A DNA stretch of 64,000 nucleotides from JBDOQU01 sp039839375 (GTDB taxonomy: Bacteria; Pseudomonadota; Alphaproteobacteria; DSM-16000; Inquilinaceae): NCBI RefSeq assembly GCF_039839375.1, contig NZ_JBDOQU010000005.1:1-64000 (forward strand). Direction: 5' to 3'. The first letter of the stretch is position 1. Each line of letters starts with the position of its first letter. The position numbers and the translations under genes are program-made. The notes beneath the pieces are model-generated. The model made no database searches, was not told the origin of the DNA, and saw only the letters and a list, made by a program, of their open reading frames with translations. Shown in pieces: positions 23,892-31,893 of the stretch.

Positions 23892-26128
23892 CCAAGAATT
23901 CCGACGCCCAGGCCGTCCCGCAGAACATCCAGCCGATCCCGCTCGCCACCGCGCTGGGCGACCGGTATCTCAGCTACGCGCTGTCGACCATCACTTCCCG
24001 CTCGCTGCCCGACGTGCGCGACGGGCTGAAGCCGGTCCATCGCCGGCTGCTCTTCGCCATGCGGCAGTTGCGGCTCGATCCCGGCTCCGCGCCGAAGAAG
24101 TCCGCCCGCGTGGTCGGCGACGTCATCGGTAAGTTCCACCCGCATGGCGACCAGTCCGTCTATGACGCGCTGGTCCGGCTGGCGCAGGATTTCGCGCAGC
24201 GTTACCCGCTGGTCGACGGGCAGGGCAATTTCGGCAATATCGACGGCGATAACGCCGCGGCCATGCGGTACACCGAAGCCCGGCTGACCGCCGTCGCCCA
24301 GGCGCTGCTGGACGGGATCGACGAGAACGCGGTCGATTTCCGCAACACCTATGACGAGGATGGGGAGGAGCCGGTGGTCCTCCCCTCGACCTTCCCCAAC
24401 CTGCTGGCCAACGGCTCCCAGGGCATCGCGGTCGGCATGGCGACCTCCGTCCCGCCGCACAATGCGGGGGAGCTGTGCGACGCGCTGCTTCATCTGATCG
24501 AATCCCGCCAGAAGGGCGGTGAGGTCACGGTAGACGACCTGATCCGCTTCGTCCCCGGGCCCGATTTCCCGACCGGCGGCGAACTGGTGGAGACGCCCGC
24601 CGCTGTGCGGGAGGCCTATGCCACCGGCCGTGGCGGCTTCCGTGTCCGGGCGCGCTGGATGAAGGAGGATCTGGGCCACGGCCAGTACCAGATCGTCGTG
24701 ACGGAGGTGCCCTACCAGATCCAGAAATCGCGGCTGGTGGAGAAAATCGCGGACCTTCTGCTGGCGAAGAAGCTGCCGCTCCTGGAGGATGTGCGCGACG
24801 AATCGGCGGAGGATATCCGCCTCGTCCTCGTTCCCAAGAGCCGGAATGTCGACGCCGGCATGCTGATGGAGCACCTGTTCCGTCAGACGGAGCTTGAGAG
24901 CCGGATCAGCCTCAACCTCAACGTGCTGGACGCTTCCGGCGTGCCGCGCGTGATGAATCTGAAGGAGGCTCTGGACGCCTTCCTGGACCATCGGCACGAG
25001 GTGCTGGTCCGCCGCTCGCAATTCCGGCTGGAGAAGATAGATCAGCGGCTGGAGGTGCTGGCCGGCTACCTGATCGCCTATCTGAACCTGGATGAGGTGA
25101 TCCACATCATCCGGACGGCCGATGAACCGAAGGCCGAGCTGATCGCCCGCTTCGGGCTGACCGAAACCCAGGCCGACGCCATCCTGAACATGCGCCTCCG
25201 CGCCCTCCACAAGCTCCAGGAGATTGAGATCCGGAAGGAGCATGAGGCGCTCTCGGCGGAGCGGGCGGACCTTGTCGACCTGCTGGCGAAGGAAGGCCGC
25301 CGCTGGCGCGCGCTCGCCCTCCAGGTCCGGGAGACGCGGGAGAAGTTCGGCAAGGATACCGCTATCGGCCGCCGCCGAACGGTAGTGGGATCGGCTCCGT
25401 CGGCGGTCGTGGTGCCGCTGGAAGCGTTCGTGGAGCGGGAGGCGATCACGATCTTCCTTTCCGCCAAGGGCTGGATCCGCAGCGTCCGGGGCCATGTCGC
25501 CGACGTGTCGGAAGTGAAGTACAAGGATGGTGACCGGGAGAAGTTCGTCCTCCACGCGGAAACCACCGACAGGCTGGTGCTGTTCGCCACCAACGGGCGC
25601 TTCTATACGCTCGCGGCCGACAAGCTGCCGCGCGGGCGCGGGTTCGGGGAGCCGGTGCGGCTCATGGTCGATCTCGGCAACGATTCCGACATCGTGACCA
25701 TGTTCCGGCACGATCCGAAAGGGAAGCTTATGGTCGCCTCGGCCGACGGCAGGGGCTTCGTCGTCCGCCAGGCCGACGTGCTGGGCCAGACCCGCGCCGG
25801 GAAACAGGTGCTGAACGTCTCCGGCGACGTGGAGGCGGCGATCTGCGCGCCGGTCGCCGGCGACTGGGTCGCCGTGCTGGGGACGAACCGGAAGCTGCTC
25901 TGCTTCCCGCTGGAGGAGGTGCCGGAAATGGCGCGCGGCCGCGGCGTGATCCTGCAGAAATATCTGGGCGCGACCCTGGCCGACCTCGTCACCTTCCCGA
26001 TGGAGACCGGCCTCTCCTGGGGCCGACGCACCTTCACGCGGGACGAACTCCTGGCCGCCATCGGCAAACGCGCCCAGACCGGCCGCCTCGTTCCCAAGGG
26101 CTTCCCCAAGGCCAACCGCTTCGGCTAG
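23888..26128 (+). CDS. parC: DNA topoisomerase IV subunit A
   Basis: 746 residues, normal for alphaproteobacterial ParC. It breaks and rejoins DNA together with ParE to decatenate chromosomes. Catalytic Tyr128 is in AAAMRYTEARLT. The quinolone-region motif is KFHPHGDQSVYDALV, with Gln89 where E. coli ParC has Ser80, which may lower drug binding at topoisomerase IV. The C-terminal beta-pinwheel (about 500-730) shows repeated blades. Coupled to recO by a 4-nt overlap. parE is not in the window. Confidence 0.95.
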   Translation: MTKNSDAQAVPQNIQPIPLATALGDRYLSYALSTITSRSLPDVRDGLKPVHRRLLFAMRQLRLDPGSAPKKSARVVGDVIGKFHPHGDQSVYDALVRLAQDFAQRYPLVDGQGNFGNIDGDNAAAMRYTEARLTAVAQALLDGIDENAVDFRNTYDEDGEEPVVLPSTFPNLLANGSQGIAVGMATSVPPHNAGELCDALLHLIESRQKGGEVTVDDLIRFVPGPDFPTGGELVETPAAVREAYATGRGGFRVRARWMKEDLGHGQYQIVVTEVPYQIQKSRLVEKIADLLLAKKLPLLEDVRDESAEDIRLVLVPKSRNVDAGMLMEHLFRQTELESRISLNLNVLDASGVPRVMNLKEALDAFLDHRHEVLVRRSQFRLEKIDQRLEVLAGYLIAYLNLDEVIHIIRTADEPKAELIARFGLTETQADAILNMRLRALHKLQEIEIRKEHEALSAERADLVDLLAKEGRRWRALALQVRETREKFGKDTAIGRRRTVVGSAPSAVVVPLEAFVEREAITIFLSAKGWIRSVRGHVADVSEVKYKDGDREKFVLHAETTDRLVLFATNGRFYTLAADKLPRGRGFGEPVRLMVDLGNDSDIVTMFRHDPKGKLMVASADGRGFVVRQADVLGQTRAGKQVLNVSGDVEAAICAPVAGDWVAVLGTNRKLLCFPLEEVPEMARGRGVILQKYLGATLADLVTFPMETGLSWGRRTFTRDELLAAIGKRAQTGRLVPKGFPKANRFG

Positions 26129-26149
26129 ACGAACCTGACGTGGAGGAAC

Positions 26150-26262
26150 GTCATGCCCGACCTGATCGGGCATCCAGGGGCACGATCGAACAGCCGCCCC
26201 CCTTCCGGTGAAGGCGGCAACCGGCAAGGCGCCTGGACCCCCGATCAGGTCGGGGGTGACCA
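26150..26262. repeat. Pair of REP-like palindromes upstream of bioY
   Basis: Copy one at 26150-26178 has CCCGACCTGATCGGG. Copy two at 26229-26262 has CCCCCGATCAGGTCGGGGG in the opposite orientation. The sequence between them (26179-26228) is GC-rich. Together they make a large potential cruciform in the parC-bioY gap. Confidence 0.7.
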
Positions 26263-26354
26263 GCCGGAAAACCTCCCGAAGATTTACTTGGGCGACCGTC
26301 GGGACTATAGGAAGCGGCGGTTCATGGAAGATCCGAAAGGACGAGAGAAGGCCG

Positions 26355-26963
26355 ATGACGACACAAACCAACTCCCTGGGAAGCGCCTCCCTGATGGCCG
26401 CCGTGTGGCCGGCCGAGGGGCGGCAGGTCTGGCTCCGCAATATCCTGCTGGTCCTCGCCGGATCGGCCCTGATGGCGGTCAGCGCGCAGATCCAGGTGCC
26501 GATGTGGCCGGTGCCGGTTTCCATGCAGACCTTCGCGACGCTGGTGCTCGGCATGGCCTATGGCGGCCGGCTGGCCGCCGCCGCGATCGGCCTCTACATC
26601 CTGGAAGGCGCGATGGGGATGCCGGTCTTCGCCGGCGGCCAGGCCTTCCTGACGGGTGGACCGACGATGGGCTACATCTTCGGCTTCCTGCTGGGTGGCG
26701 CGGCGGTCGGCTTCCTCGCCGATCTGGGCTGGGGCCGCAAGGTCGCGACGGCGGCGCTTGCGCTGCTGATCGGCAACGCGCTGATCTACCTGCCGGGCCT
26801 CGCCTGGCTGCACCTTGCCTGGACCCATGATCTCCAGGCCACGCTTACCGGCGGGTTCTATCCGTTCCTCATCGGCGACGCGCTGAAGCTGGCGCTGGCA
26901 GCCTCGCTGCTGCCAGCCGCATGGTCGCTGGTGCGCAAGGTGAAGGGCGAAGGCCGGGCCTGA
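26355..26963 (+). CDS. bioY: Biotin transporter BioY
   Basis: 202 residues, six membrane helices; the biotin-binding S component of an ECF-type importer that can also act alone. ATG 26355 follows AGAGAAGG. The BioY pattern is clear: VSAQIQVPMWPVPVSMQTFA, LVLGMAYGGRLAAAAIGLYI, EGAMGMPVFAGGQAF, TGGPTMGYIFGFLLGG, and the C-terminal FYPFLIGDALKLALAASLLP. No bioM/bioN nearby. A terminator follows at 26991. The open frame extends upstream to 26208 but crosses the repeats and lacks start signals. Confidence 0.95.
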   Translation: MTTQTNSLGSASLMAAVWPAEGRQVWLRNILLVLAGSALMAVSAQIQVPMWPVPVSMQTFATLVLGMAYGGRLAAAAIGLYILEGAMGMPVFAGGQAFLTGGPTMGYIFGFLLGGAAVGFLADLGWGRKVATAALALLIGNALIYLPGLAWLHLAWTHDLQATLTGGFYPFLIGDALKLALAASLLPAAWSLVRKVKGEGRA

Positions 26964-26990
26964 ACCCGAACCCGACTCGACTACGGAAGG

Positions 26991-27017
26991 GCCCCGGCGT
27001 TCGTGCCGGGGCTTTTT
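26991..27017 (+). terminator. Intrinsic terminator after bioY
   Basis: GCCCCGGC-GTTCGT-GCCGGGGC followed by TTTTT: perfect 8-bp stem, 6-base loop, 27 bp after the bioY stop. Confidence 0.92.
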
Positions 27018-27174
27018 CGTTTCCGGAACATTCTTTCGGTTCGGCTACGCGCCAGACTTGTATGTGGCGAGGTCTCTCCCAAGAGGCTGGCAATTATCGA
27101 ACGGGTCCGCTAAAGCGATGCCCCCCGGCGGCGGCCTTACCGTCCGGAGTAGGGGGTATTCCTGGGAGGTCCAA

Positions 27175-27738
27175 TTGTCCGCACTCGTCCTGTTCGTGCG
27201 GCTGGTCGACGATTTCAGCGACCGGGTCGGTCGTCTGGTCTCATGGCTGACGATCGGCGTCGTCGCCGTCTGCTTTTCCGTCGTCGTCCTGCGCTACGCT
27301 TTCTCCATCGGCTTCGTCTGGATGCAGGACCTTTACGTCTGGCTCCACGCCGCCGTCTTCACGCTGGGCGCATCCTATGCCCTTCGGCACGAACATCATG
27401 TGCGGGTGGACATCATCTATCACCCGGCCAGCCCCCGCTATAAGGCGATCATCAACCTGATCGGCGTCTGCCTGTTCCTGCTGCCGCTGGTCGCCGTCGT
27501 CAGCTATTGCGGCTGGCCCTACGTCATGCGGTCCTGGGGGCTCCATGAAGCCTCCAGCAATGTCGGCGGCATGCCGGGCCTCTTCGTCCTGAAGACCTGC
27601 GTGCTGCTTTTCGTCTGGCTGGTCGGCCTCCAGGGGCTGTCGCTCGCCGCGCGCAGCATCGTCGTCCTCGGCGGGCGGCAGGACCTTCTTCCCGGCGGCA
27701 TGCCGGAAGCCGACGTTGAGCACAGGGAAGGGGCCTGA
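27175..27738 (+). CDS. TRAP transporter small permease (DctQ type)
   Basis: 187 residues, four membrane helices. I chose the TTG at 27175 because GGGAGG (27164-27169) lies 5 bases upstream; the open frame from 27058 has no start signals and is not hydrophobic. DctQ features are FSIGFVWMQDLYVWLHAAVF, ASYALRHEHHVRVDIIY and SSNVGGMPGLFVLKTCVLLF. It pairs with the large permease 5 bp downstream in a sodium-driven importer. No DctP binding protein is found on either side, so the ligand is unknown. Confidence 0.88.
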   Translation: MSALVLFVRLVDDFSDRVGRLVSWLTIGVVAVCFSVVVLRYAFSIGFVWMQDLYVWLHAAVFTLGASYALRHEHHVRVDIIYHPASPRYKAIINLIGVCLFLLPLVAVVSYCGWPYVMRSWGLHEASSNVGGMPGLFVLKTCVLLFVWLVGLQGLSLAARSIVVLGGRQDLLPGGMPEADVEHREGA

Positions 27739-27743
27739 AGATC

Positions 27744-29135
27744 ATGGATCCGGTTCTTATCGGCGAGATTCTGAGCGTCACCCTGTTCTTCGGCGTGATC
27801 GGCTTCCTCATGCTGGGGTTCCCGGTGGCGTTCACGCTGGCCGGCGTCTCCCTACTGTTTGCAGGCATCGGCTATGCCTTCGGGGTCTTCGATCCCCGCG
27901 ATTTCGGCTTTATCACGCCGCGCTGGTTCGGCTACATGACGAACGAGGTGCTGGTCGCCGTGCCGCTCTTCGTCTTCATGGGCGTGGTGCTTGAACGATC
28001 GAAGATCGCGGAAGCCCTCCTTGAGACGATGGGCAAGCTGTTCGGGTCGATGCGCGGCGGCCTCGGCCTCTCCGTCATCATCGTCGGCGCGCTGCTGGCC
28101 GCCTCGACCGGCGTGGTCGGCGCGACCGTGGTCACGATGGGCCTCCTGTCGCTGCCCGCCATGCTGCGGGCCGGCTACAGCCCGAAGCTGGCCAGCGGCA
28201 TCATCTGCGCCTCGGGCACGCTGGGGCAGATCATCCCGCCCTCGACCGTCCTCATCTTCATGGGCGACATCATCCAGGGCGCGAATGCTGAGGCGCAGCG
28301 CGAGCTGGGCAACTTCGCGCCCAGCGTCGTCTCGGTCGGCGACCTCTTCGCCGGCGCCTTCATCCCCGGCCTGTCGCTGGTCGTGCTCTACCTGCTCTAT
28401 ACGCTCATCGTCGCCACCTTCCGGCCCAAGGCGGCCCCGGCGCTGGTGATGACGGCGGAGGACAAGGCCAACCTGGGCCGCGACGTGCTGGTTTCCCTGC
28501 TGCCGCCCTTCCTGCTGATCATCGCCGTTCTCGGCTCGATCCTCGCCGGCGTTGCCACGCCCACGGAATCGGCCTCGGTCGGCGCGGTCGGCGCGATGGT
28601 CCTGGCGGCGCTCAACAGGCAGTTGAACTACCGGACGCTGCGCCAGGTCATGGTCTCGACCATGCAGATTTCCTCCATGGTCTTCATCATCCTGTTCGGC
28701 GCGTCGCTGTTCGCCCTGGTCTTCCGGACGCTGGGTGGCGACGTGCTGCTGGAGGAATTCCTGGCCCAGCTTCCGGGCGGGGCCATCGGCGCCATGCTGT
28801 TCGTGATGATCCTGATGTTCGTGCTGGGGTTCATCCTCGACACGTTCGAGATCATCTTCATCGTGATGCCGCTGACCGCGCCGATCCTGCTCAAGATGGG
28901 CATCGATCCGGTGTGGCTGGGCGTCATCATCGGCGTCAATCTTCAGACCAGCTTCCTCACCCCGCCGGTCGGCTTCTCGCTGTTCTACCTGCGCAGCGTC
29001 GCGCCGCGGGAGGTGAAGACGACGGACATCTACAAGGGCGTCGCGCCGTTCGTGCTGCTCCAGATCACCGGCATCGCGCTCCTGTGGTTCTTCCCGCAGC
29101 TCGCGACCTGGCTGCCCAGCGTCGTGTTCGGCTGA
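27744..29135 (+). CDS. TRAP transporter large permease (DctM type)
   Basis: 463 residues with about 12-13 hydrophobic segments. Family marks are FPVAFTLAGVSLLFAGIGYA, VAVPLFVFMGVVLERSKIAE, LAASTGVVGATVVTMGLLSL, GIICASGTLGQIIPPSTVLI and GVNLQTSFLTPPVGFSLFYL. It forms the ion-coupled transport channel with the small subunit just upstream. The subset with LxLIFMGDIIQG-like loops is usually linked to a binding protein of the mannitol/chloroaromatic class, but none is present here. A hairpin at 29143 probably ends the operon. Confidence 0.93.
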   Translation: MDPVLIGEILSVTLFFGVIGFLMLGFPVAFTLAGVSLLFAGIGYAFGVFDPRDFGFITPRWFGYMTNEVLVAVPLFVFMGVVLERSKIAEALLETMGKLFGSMRGGLGLSVIIVGALLAASTGVVGATVVTMGLLSLPAMLRAGYSPKLASGIICASGTLGQIIPPSTVLIFMGDIIQGANAEAQRELGNFAPSVVSVGDLFAGAFIPGLSLVVLYLLYTLIVATFRPKAAPALVMTAEDKANLGRDVLVSLLPPFLLIIAVLGSILAGVATPTESASVGAVGAMVLAALNRQLNYRTLRQVMVSTMQISSMVFIILFGASLFALVFRTLGGDVLLEEFLAQLPGGAIGAMLFVMILMFVLGFILDTFEIIFIVMPLTAPILLKMGIDPVWLGVIIGVNLQTSFLTPPVGFSLFYLRSVAPREVKTTDIYKGVAPFVLLQITGIALLWFFPQLATWLPSVVFG

Positions 29136-29142
29136 GGACCGG

Positions 29143-29175
29143 GAAGAGGGCGCGTCCGATGGGCGCGCCCTCTTC
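29143..29175 (+). terminator. Hairpin after the TRAP permease gene
   Basis: GAAGAGGGCGCG-9 nt-CGCGCCCTCTTC, a perfect 12-bp stem beginning 8 bp after the stop codon. It is followed only by GCTTCG, so the T tract is poor, but position and stability suggest termination. Confidence 0.7.
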
Positions 29176-29279
29176 GCTTCGAAACCGCTCCATCCTTGCC
29201 GCGTTGGTGACGAGAGCCTATCACGGGCCCAAATCGGCCGCGCCTACACCGGCGGCGGCCCGGAAACAAGGAGCATCCC

Positions 29280-30560
29280 ATGCCCTCGGACTATCGCAAG
29301 GACCATATCGGCGACCATCGCCTGCATCCCGAAACCATGATGCTCGGCTACGGCTACGATCCGGTGCTGTCCGAAGGCGCGGTGAAGCCGCCGATCTTCC
29401 TGACCTCGACCTTCGTCTTCAAGTCGGCGGAAGACGGCCGCGACTTCTTCGACTACACCGCCGGCCGGCGGGAGCCCGAACCGGGCGCGACGCCGGGCCT
29501 CGTCTATTCCCGGTTCAACCATCCCAACAGCGAGATCGTGGAAGACCGGCTGGCCGTCTATGAAGGGGCGGAATCCGGCGCGATCTTCTCCAGCGGCATG
29601 TCCGCGATCTCGACCACGCTGCTCACCTACGCCCGGCCGGGCGACGTGATCCTGCACAGCCAGCCGCTCTATGGCGGGACGGAGACGCTGATCGCCAAGA
29701 CGCTGCAGCCCTTCGGAATCGCCTCGGTCGGGTTCGTCGACGGGGTGGACGAGAAGGCGGTGCGCGCCGCCGCCGACGCGGCGCTGGCGAAAGGCCGAGT
29801 CTCCGTGATCCTGGTCGAGACGCCGTCCAATCCGCTGAACAGCCTGGTCGATCTCGCGCTGGTGCGGCGCGTCGCCGACGATATCGCCGAACGCCAGGAT
29901 CATCGCCCGATCGTCGTCTGCGACAACACCCTGCTGGGCCCGATCTTCCAGAAGCCGCTGGAGCATGGCACGGACATCGTCGTCTATTCGCTGACCAAAT
30001 ATGTCGGCGGTCATTCGGACCTCGTGGCCGGCGCGACGCTCGGCCGGAAGGATCTGATCCGCCCGGTGAAGATGCTGCGCGGCGCCATCGGCACGCAGCT
30101 CGATCCGCATTCCGCCTGGATGATCGGCCGGTCGCTGGAGACGCTGTCCCTGCGCATGTCGGCCGCCTGCCGGAATGCCGAAAGCGTCACCTTCTTCCTG
30201 TCCCACCATCCGGCGGTGCGGAAAGTCTATTATCCAGCATTGCTGGAGGAGGGGACCCCGGCCCGCGCCCTCTTCGACCGGCAGTGCTCGGCCGCCGGGA
30301 CCACCTTCTCCTTCGACATCGCCGGCGGCGAGGCGGAGGCGTTCAAGTTCCTGAACGCGCTGCGCATCTTCAAGCTGGCGGTCAGCCTGGGCGGGACGGA
30401 ATCGCTGGTCTGCCATCCCGCCACGACCGTCCATTCCGGCGTGCCGAAGGAAACGCGGGAGCGGATCGGGATCTCCGATTCCACCATCCGCGTCTCCGTC
30501 GGCATCGAACATGCCGAAGACCTGATCGCGGACCTCGGCCAGGCGCTGGACGCTATCTGA
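29280..30560 (+). CDS. Cystathionine gamma-synthase family PLP enzyme
   Basis: 426 residues, cytoplasmic, PLP-dependent gamma-elimination/replacement class (methionine gamma-lyase or cystathionine enzymes). Marks are SRFNHPNSEIVEDRLAVYEG, AIFSSGMSAISTTLL, LVETPSNPLNSLVDL, VVCDNTLLGPIFQKPLEHG and the PLP lysine in DIVVYSLTKYVGGHSD. C-terminal SLGGTESLVCHPATTVHSGV is conserved for substrate binding. AAGGAG precedes the ATG. It stands alone after the TRAP operon. The exact reaction cannot be decided from sequence. Confidence 0.9.
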   Translation: MPSDYRKDHIGDHRLHPETMMLGYGYDPVLSEGAVKPPIFLTSTFVFKSAEDGRDFFDYTAGRREPEPGATPGLVYSRFNHPNSEIVEDRLAVYEGAESGAIFSSGMSAISTTLLTYARPGDVILHSQPLYGGTETLIAKTLQPFGIASVGFVDGVDEKAVRAAADAALAKGRVSVILVETPSNPLNSLVDLALVRRVADDIAERQDHRPIVVCDNTLLGPIFQKPLEHGTDIVVYSLTKYVGGHSDLVAGATLGRKDLIRPVKMLRGAIGTQLDPHSAWMIGRSLETLSLRMSAACRNAESVTFFLSHHPAVRKVYYPALLEEGTPARALFDRQCSAAGTTFSFDIAGGEAEAFKFLNALRIFKLAVSLGGTESLVCHPATTVHSGVPKETRERIGISDSTIRVSVGIEHAEDLIADLGQALDAI

Positions 30561-30595
30561 AGGCTTGGGGGAAAGGCCTCGCAGCCACCACCATC

Positions 30596-30691
30596 GTCAT
30601 GCCGGACTCGCGTCCGACATCGCATGGATTCCGGATCAAGTCCGGAATGACCAACAAAAACAATGTCATGCTGGACTTGATCCAGCATCCA
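30596..30691. repeat. Two REP-like palindromes in tandem
   Basis: The first (about 30596-30652) is a composite with CCGGAC...GTCCGG arms and inner ATTCCGGATCAAGTCCGGAA. The second (30665-30691) reads GTCATGCTGGACTTGATCCA and continues GCATCCA. They fill most of the gap between the PLP enzyme and the convergent GST gene, and match the family seen at 21.6 and 21.8 kb. Confidence 0.75.
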
Positions 30692-30761
30692 TACGGTGTC
30701 GATGCCGGCCGAAACCCCGCCCGGTTCTTCTCCTTCCGGCGCGGCCTCGCAGCCTCTCTCT

Positions 30762-31388
30762 TCAGCCGAAATGGGCGCGCCAGATCGGTGCGATCTTCGG
30801 CCTCTGGGCGACGGCTTCGGCCAGGCGATCCAGCCGCGGGCAATGTTCCGCTCGCCATTCCGCGCCGACGATCCAGCGGCTGAGATTGGCGATATAGACG
30901 TCCAGCGCCGTGAAGCGGTCGCCGATCGCGTAGGGCGACGGGTTCAGCGTGCGGTCCAGCAGCGTCCAGAGCCGCCGAAGCTCCATCGTAGCGGCTTCCT
31001 TGATCCCGTCGGCGCCGGCCGGATCGGTCGTGAAGCGGGCGGGATAGTCCTCCCGGCTGACGGCTTCATAGATGTTCGACGCGATGAACATCATCCAGCG
31101 ATAGGCGAGCGCGCGTTCGCGGCTGGCCGGCGGAGGCAGCAGCTCCGCCTCCGGATGGCGCTCCGCGATCGTCAGGATGATCGCGGCGGATTCCGTCATG
31201 ATCGTCCCGTCGGGGAGGATCAGCGTCGGCACGCGTCCCATCGGATTGACGCGCTTGTAGTTCTCGTCAAGCTGCTCGTCCCGTGAAAGGTCCAGCCACT
31301 TCTTCTCGACCTCAGCGCCCGCTTCGGCCAGAAGCGCCTCCGGCGTGAAGGAACCGCTGCCGGGTTCGCCGTAGAGGATATAGGTCAT
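30762..31388 (-). CDS. Glutathione S-transferase family protein
   Basis: 208 residues from the ATG at 31386-31388 (MTYILYGEPGSGSFTPEALL). Thioredoxin-like N-domain with the GSGS loop, then RVPTLILPDGTIMTESAAII, which carries the cis-Pro and glutathione gamma-Glu-binding ESAAI motif. Helical C-domain with YAIGDRFTALDVYIANLSRW. Conjugates or reduces with glutathione; substrate unknown. Divergent from the DCC-type gene, with starts about 110 bp apart. An upstream extension of the frame to 31433 lacks start signals. Confidence 0.9.
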   Translation of the reverse strand: MTYILYGEPGSGSFTPEALLAEAGAEVEKKWLDLSRDEQLDENYKRVNPMGRVPTLILPDGTIMTESAAIILTIAERHPEAELLPPPASRERALAYRWMMFIASNIYEAVSREDYPARFTTDPAGADGIKEAATMELRRLWTLLDRTLNPSPYAIGDRFTALDVYIANLSRWIVGAEWRAEHCPRLDRLAEAVAQRPKIAPIWRAHFG

Positions 31389-31497
31389 GATCTCGCCTCG
31401 CGCCGATGGATGGGACATGAAGCCTATCCGCAAAGCCGCAGTCGGCGGAATAGGGCAATCGTCGCTTTATCCGCGATCCCGCCCTATCTTCGGCCGG

Positions 31498-31893
31498 ATG
31501 AGTGGAGACCCTCCAAAGGCCGCCTGGCTGGTCTATGACGGTGCGTGCCCGTTCTGCACGGCCTATGCCCGGTATGTGAGGGTGCGCCGGTCGGTCGGCG
31601 TCCTGGAACTGGTCGACGCGCGGAAGGGCGGGCCGCTGGTGGAGGAGGTCCGCGAAGCGGGACTCGACCTGGACCAGGGCATGGTGCTGAAGATGGGCGG
31701 CCGCCTCTATCACGGCGCGGACTGCCTGAACGTGCTGGCCATGCTCGGTAGCCGGTCGGGGCTCTTCAACCGGCTGAACGCCGCCATCTTCCGCTCCCCC
31801 GCCCTGTCGCGGGCGCTCTACCCGTCGCTGCGCGCGGGGCGGAACCTGACACTGTCCTTGATCGGAAGACGACGGCTGACGGGACGGCGCTAG
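31498..31893 (+). CDS. DCC1-like thiol-disulfide oxidoreductase family protein
   Basis: 131 residues from ATG 31498 (MSGDPPKAAWLVYDGACPFC). The DCC signature is YDGACPFCTAYARYV, with the redox CxxC pair in a thioredoxin-like fold, and GGRLYHGADCLNVLAML later. DCC proteins are often found next to or fused with HTTM membrane domains, and here the convergent neighbour is an HTTM protein overlapping its end by 4 nt. The biological role of the family is not established. Confidence 0.87.
   Translation: MSGDPPKAAWLVYDGACPFCTAYARYVRVRRSVGVLELVDARKGGPLVEEVREAGLDLDQGMVLKMGGRLYHGADCLNVLAMLGSRSGLFNRLNAAIFRSPALSRALYPSLRAGRNLTLSLIGRRRLTGRR

Noticed and set aside
27018..27174. Riboswitch leader before the TRAP genes
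   Set aside because: The 157-bp gap is GC-rich with some pairing potential, but I could not match any known RNA motif.
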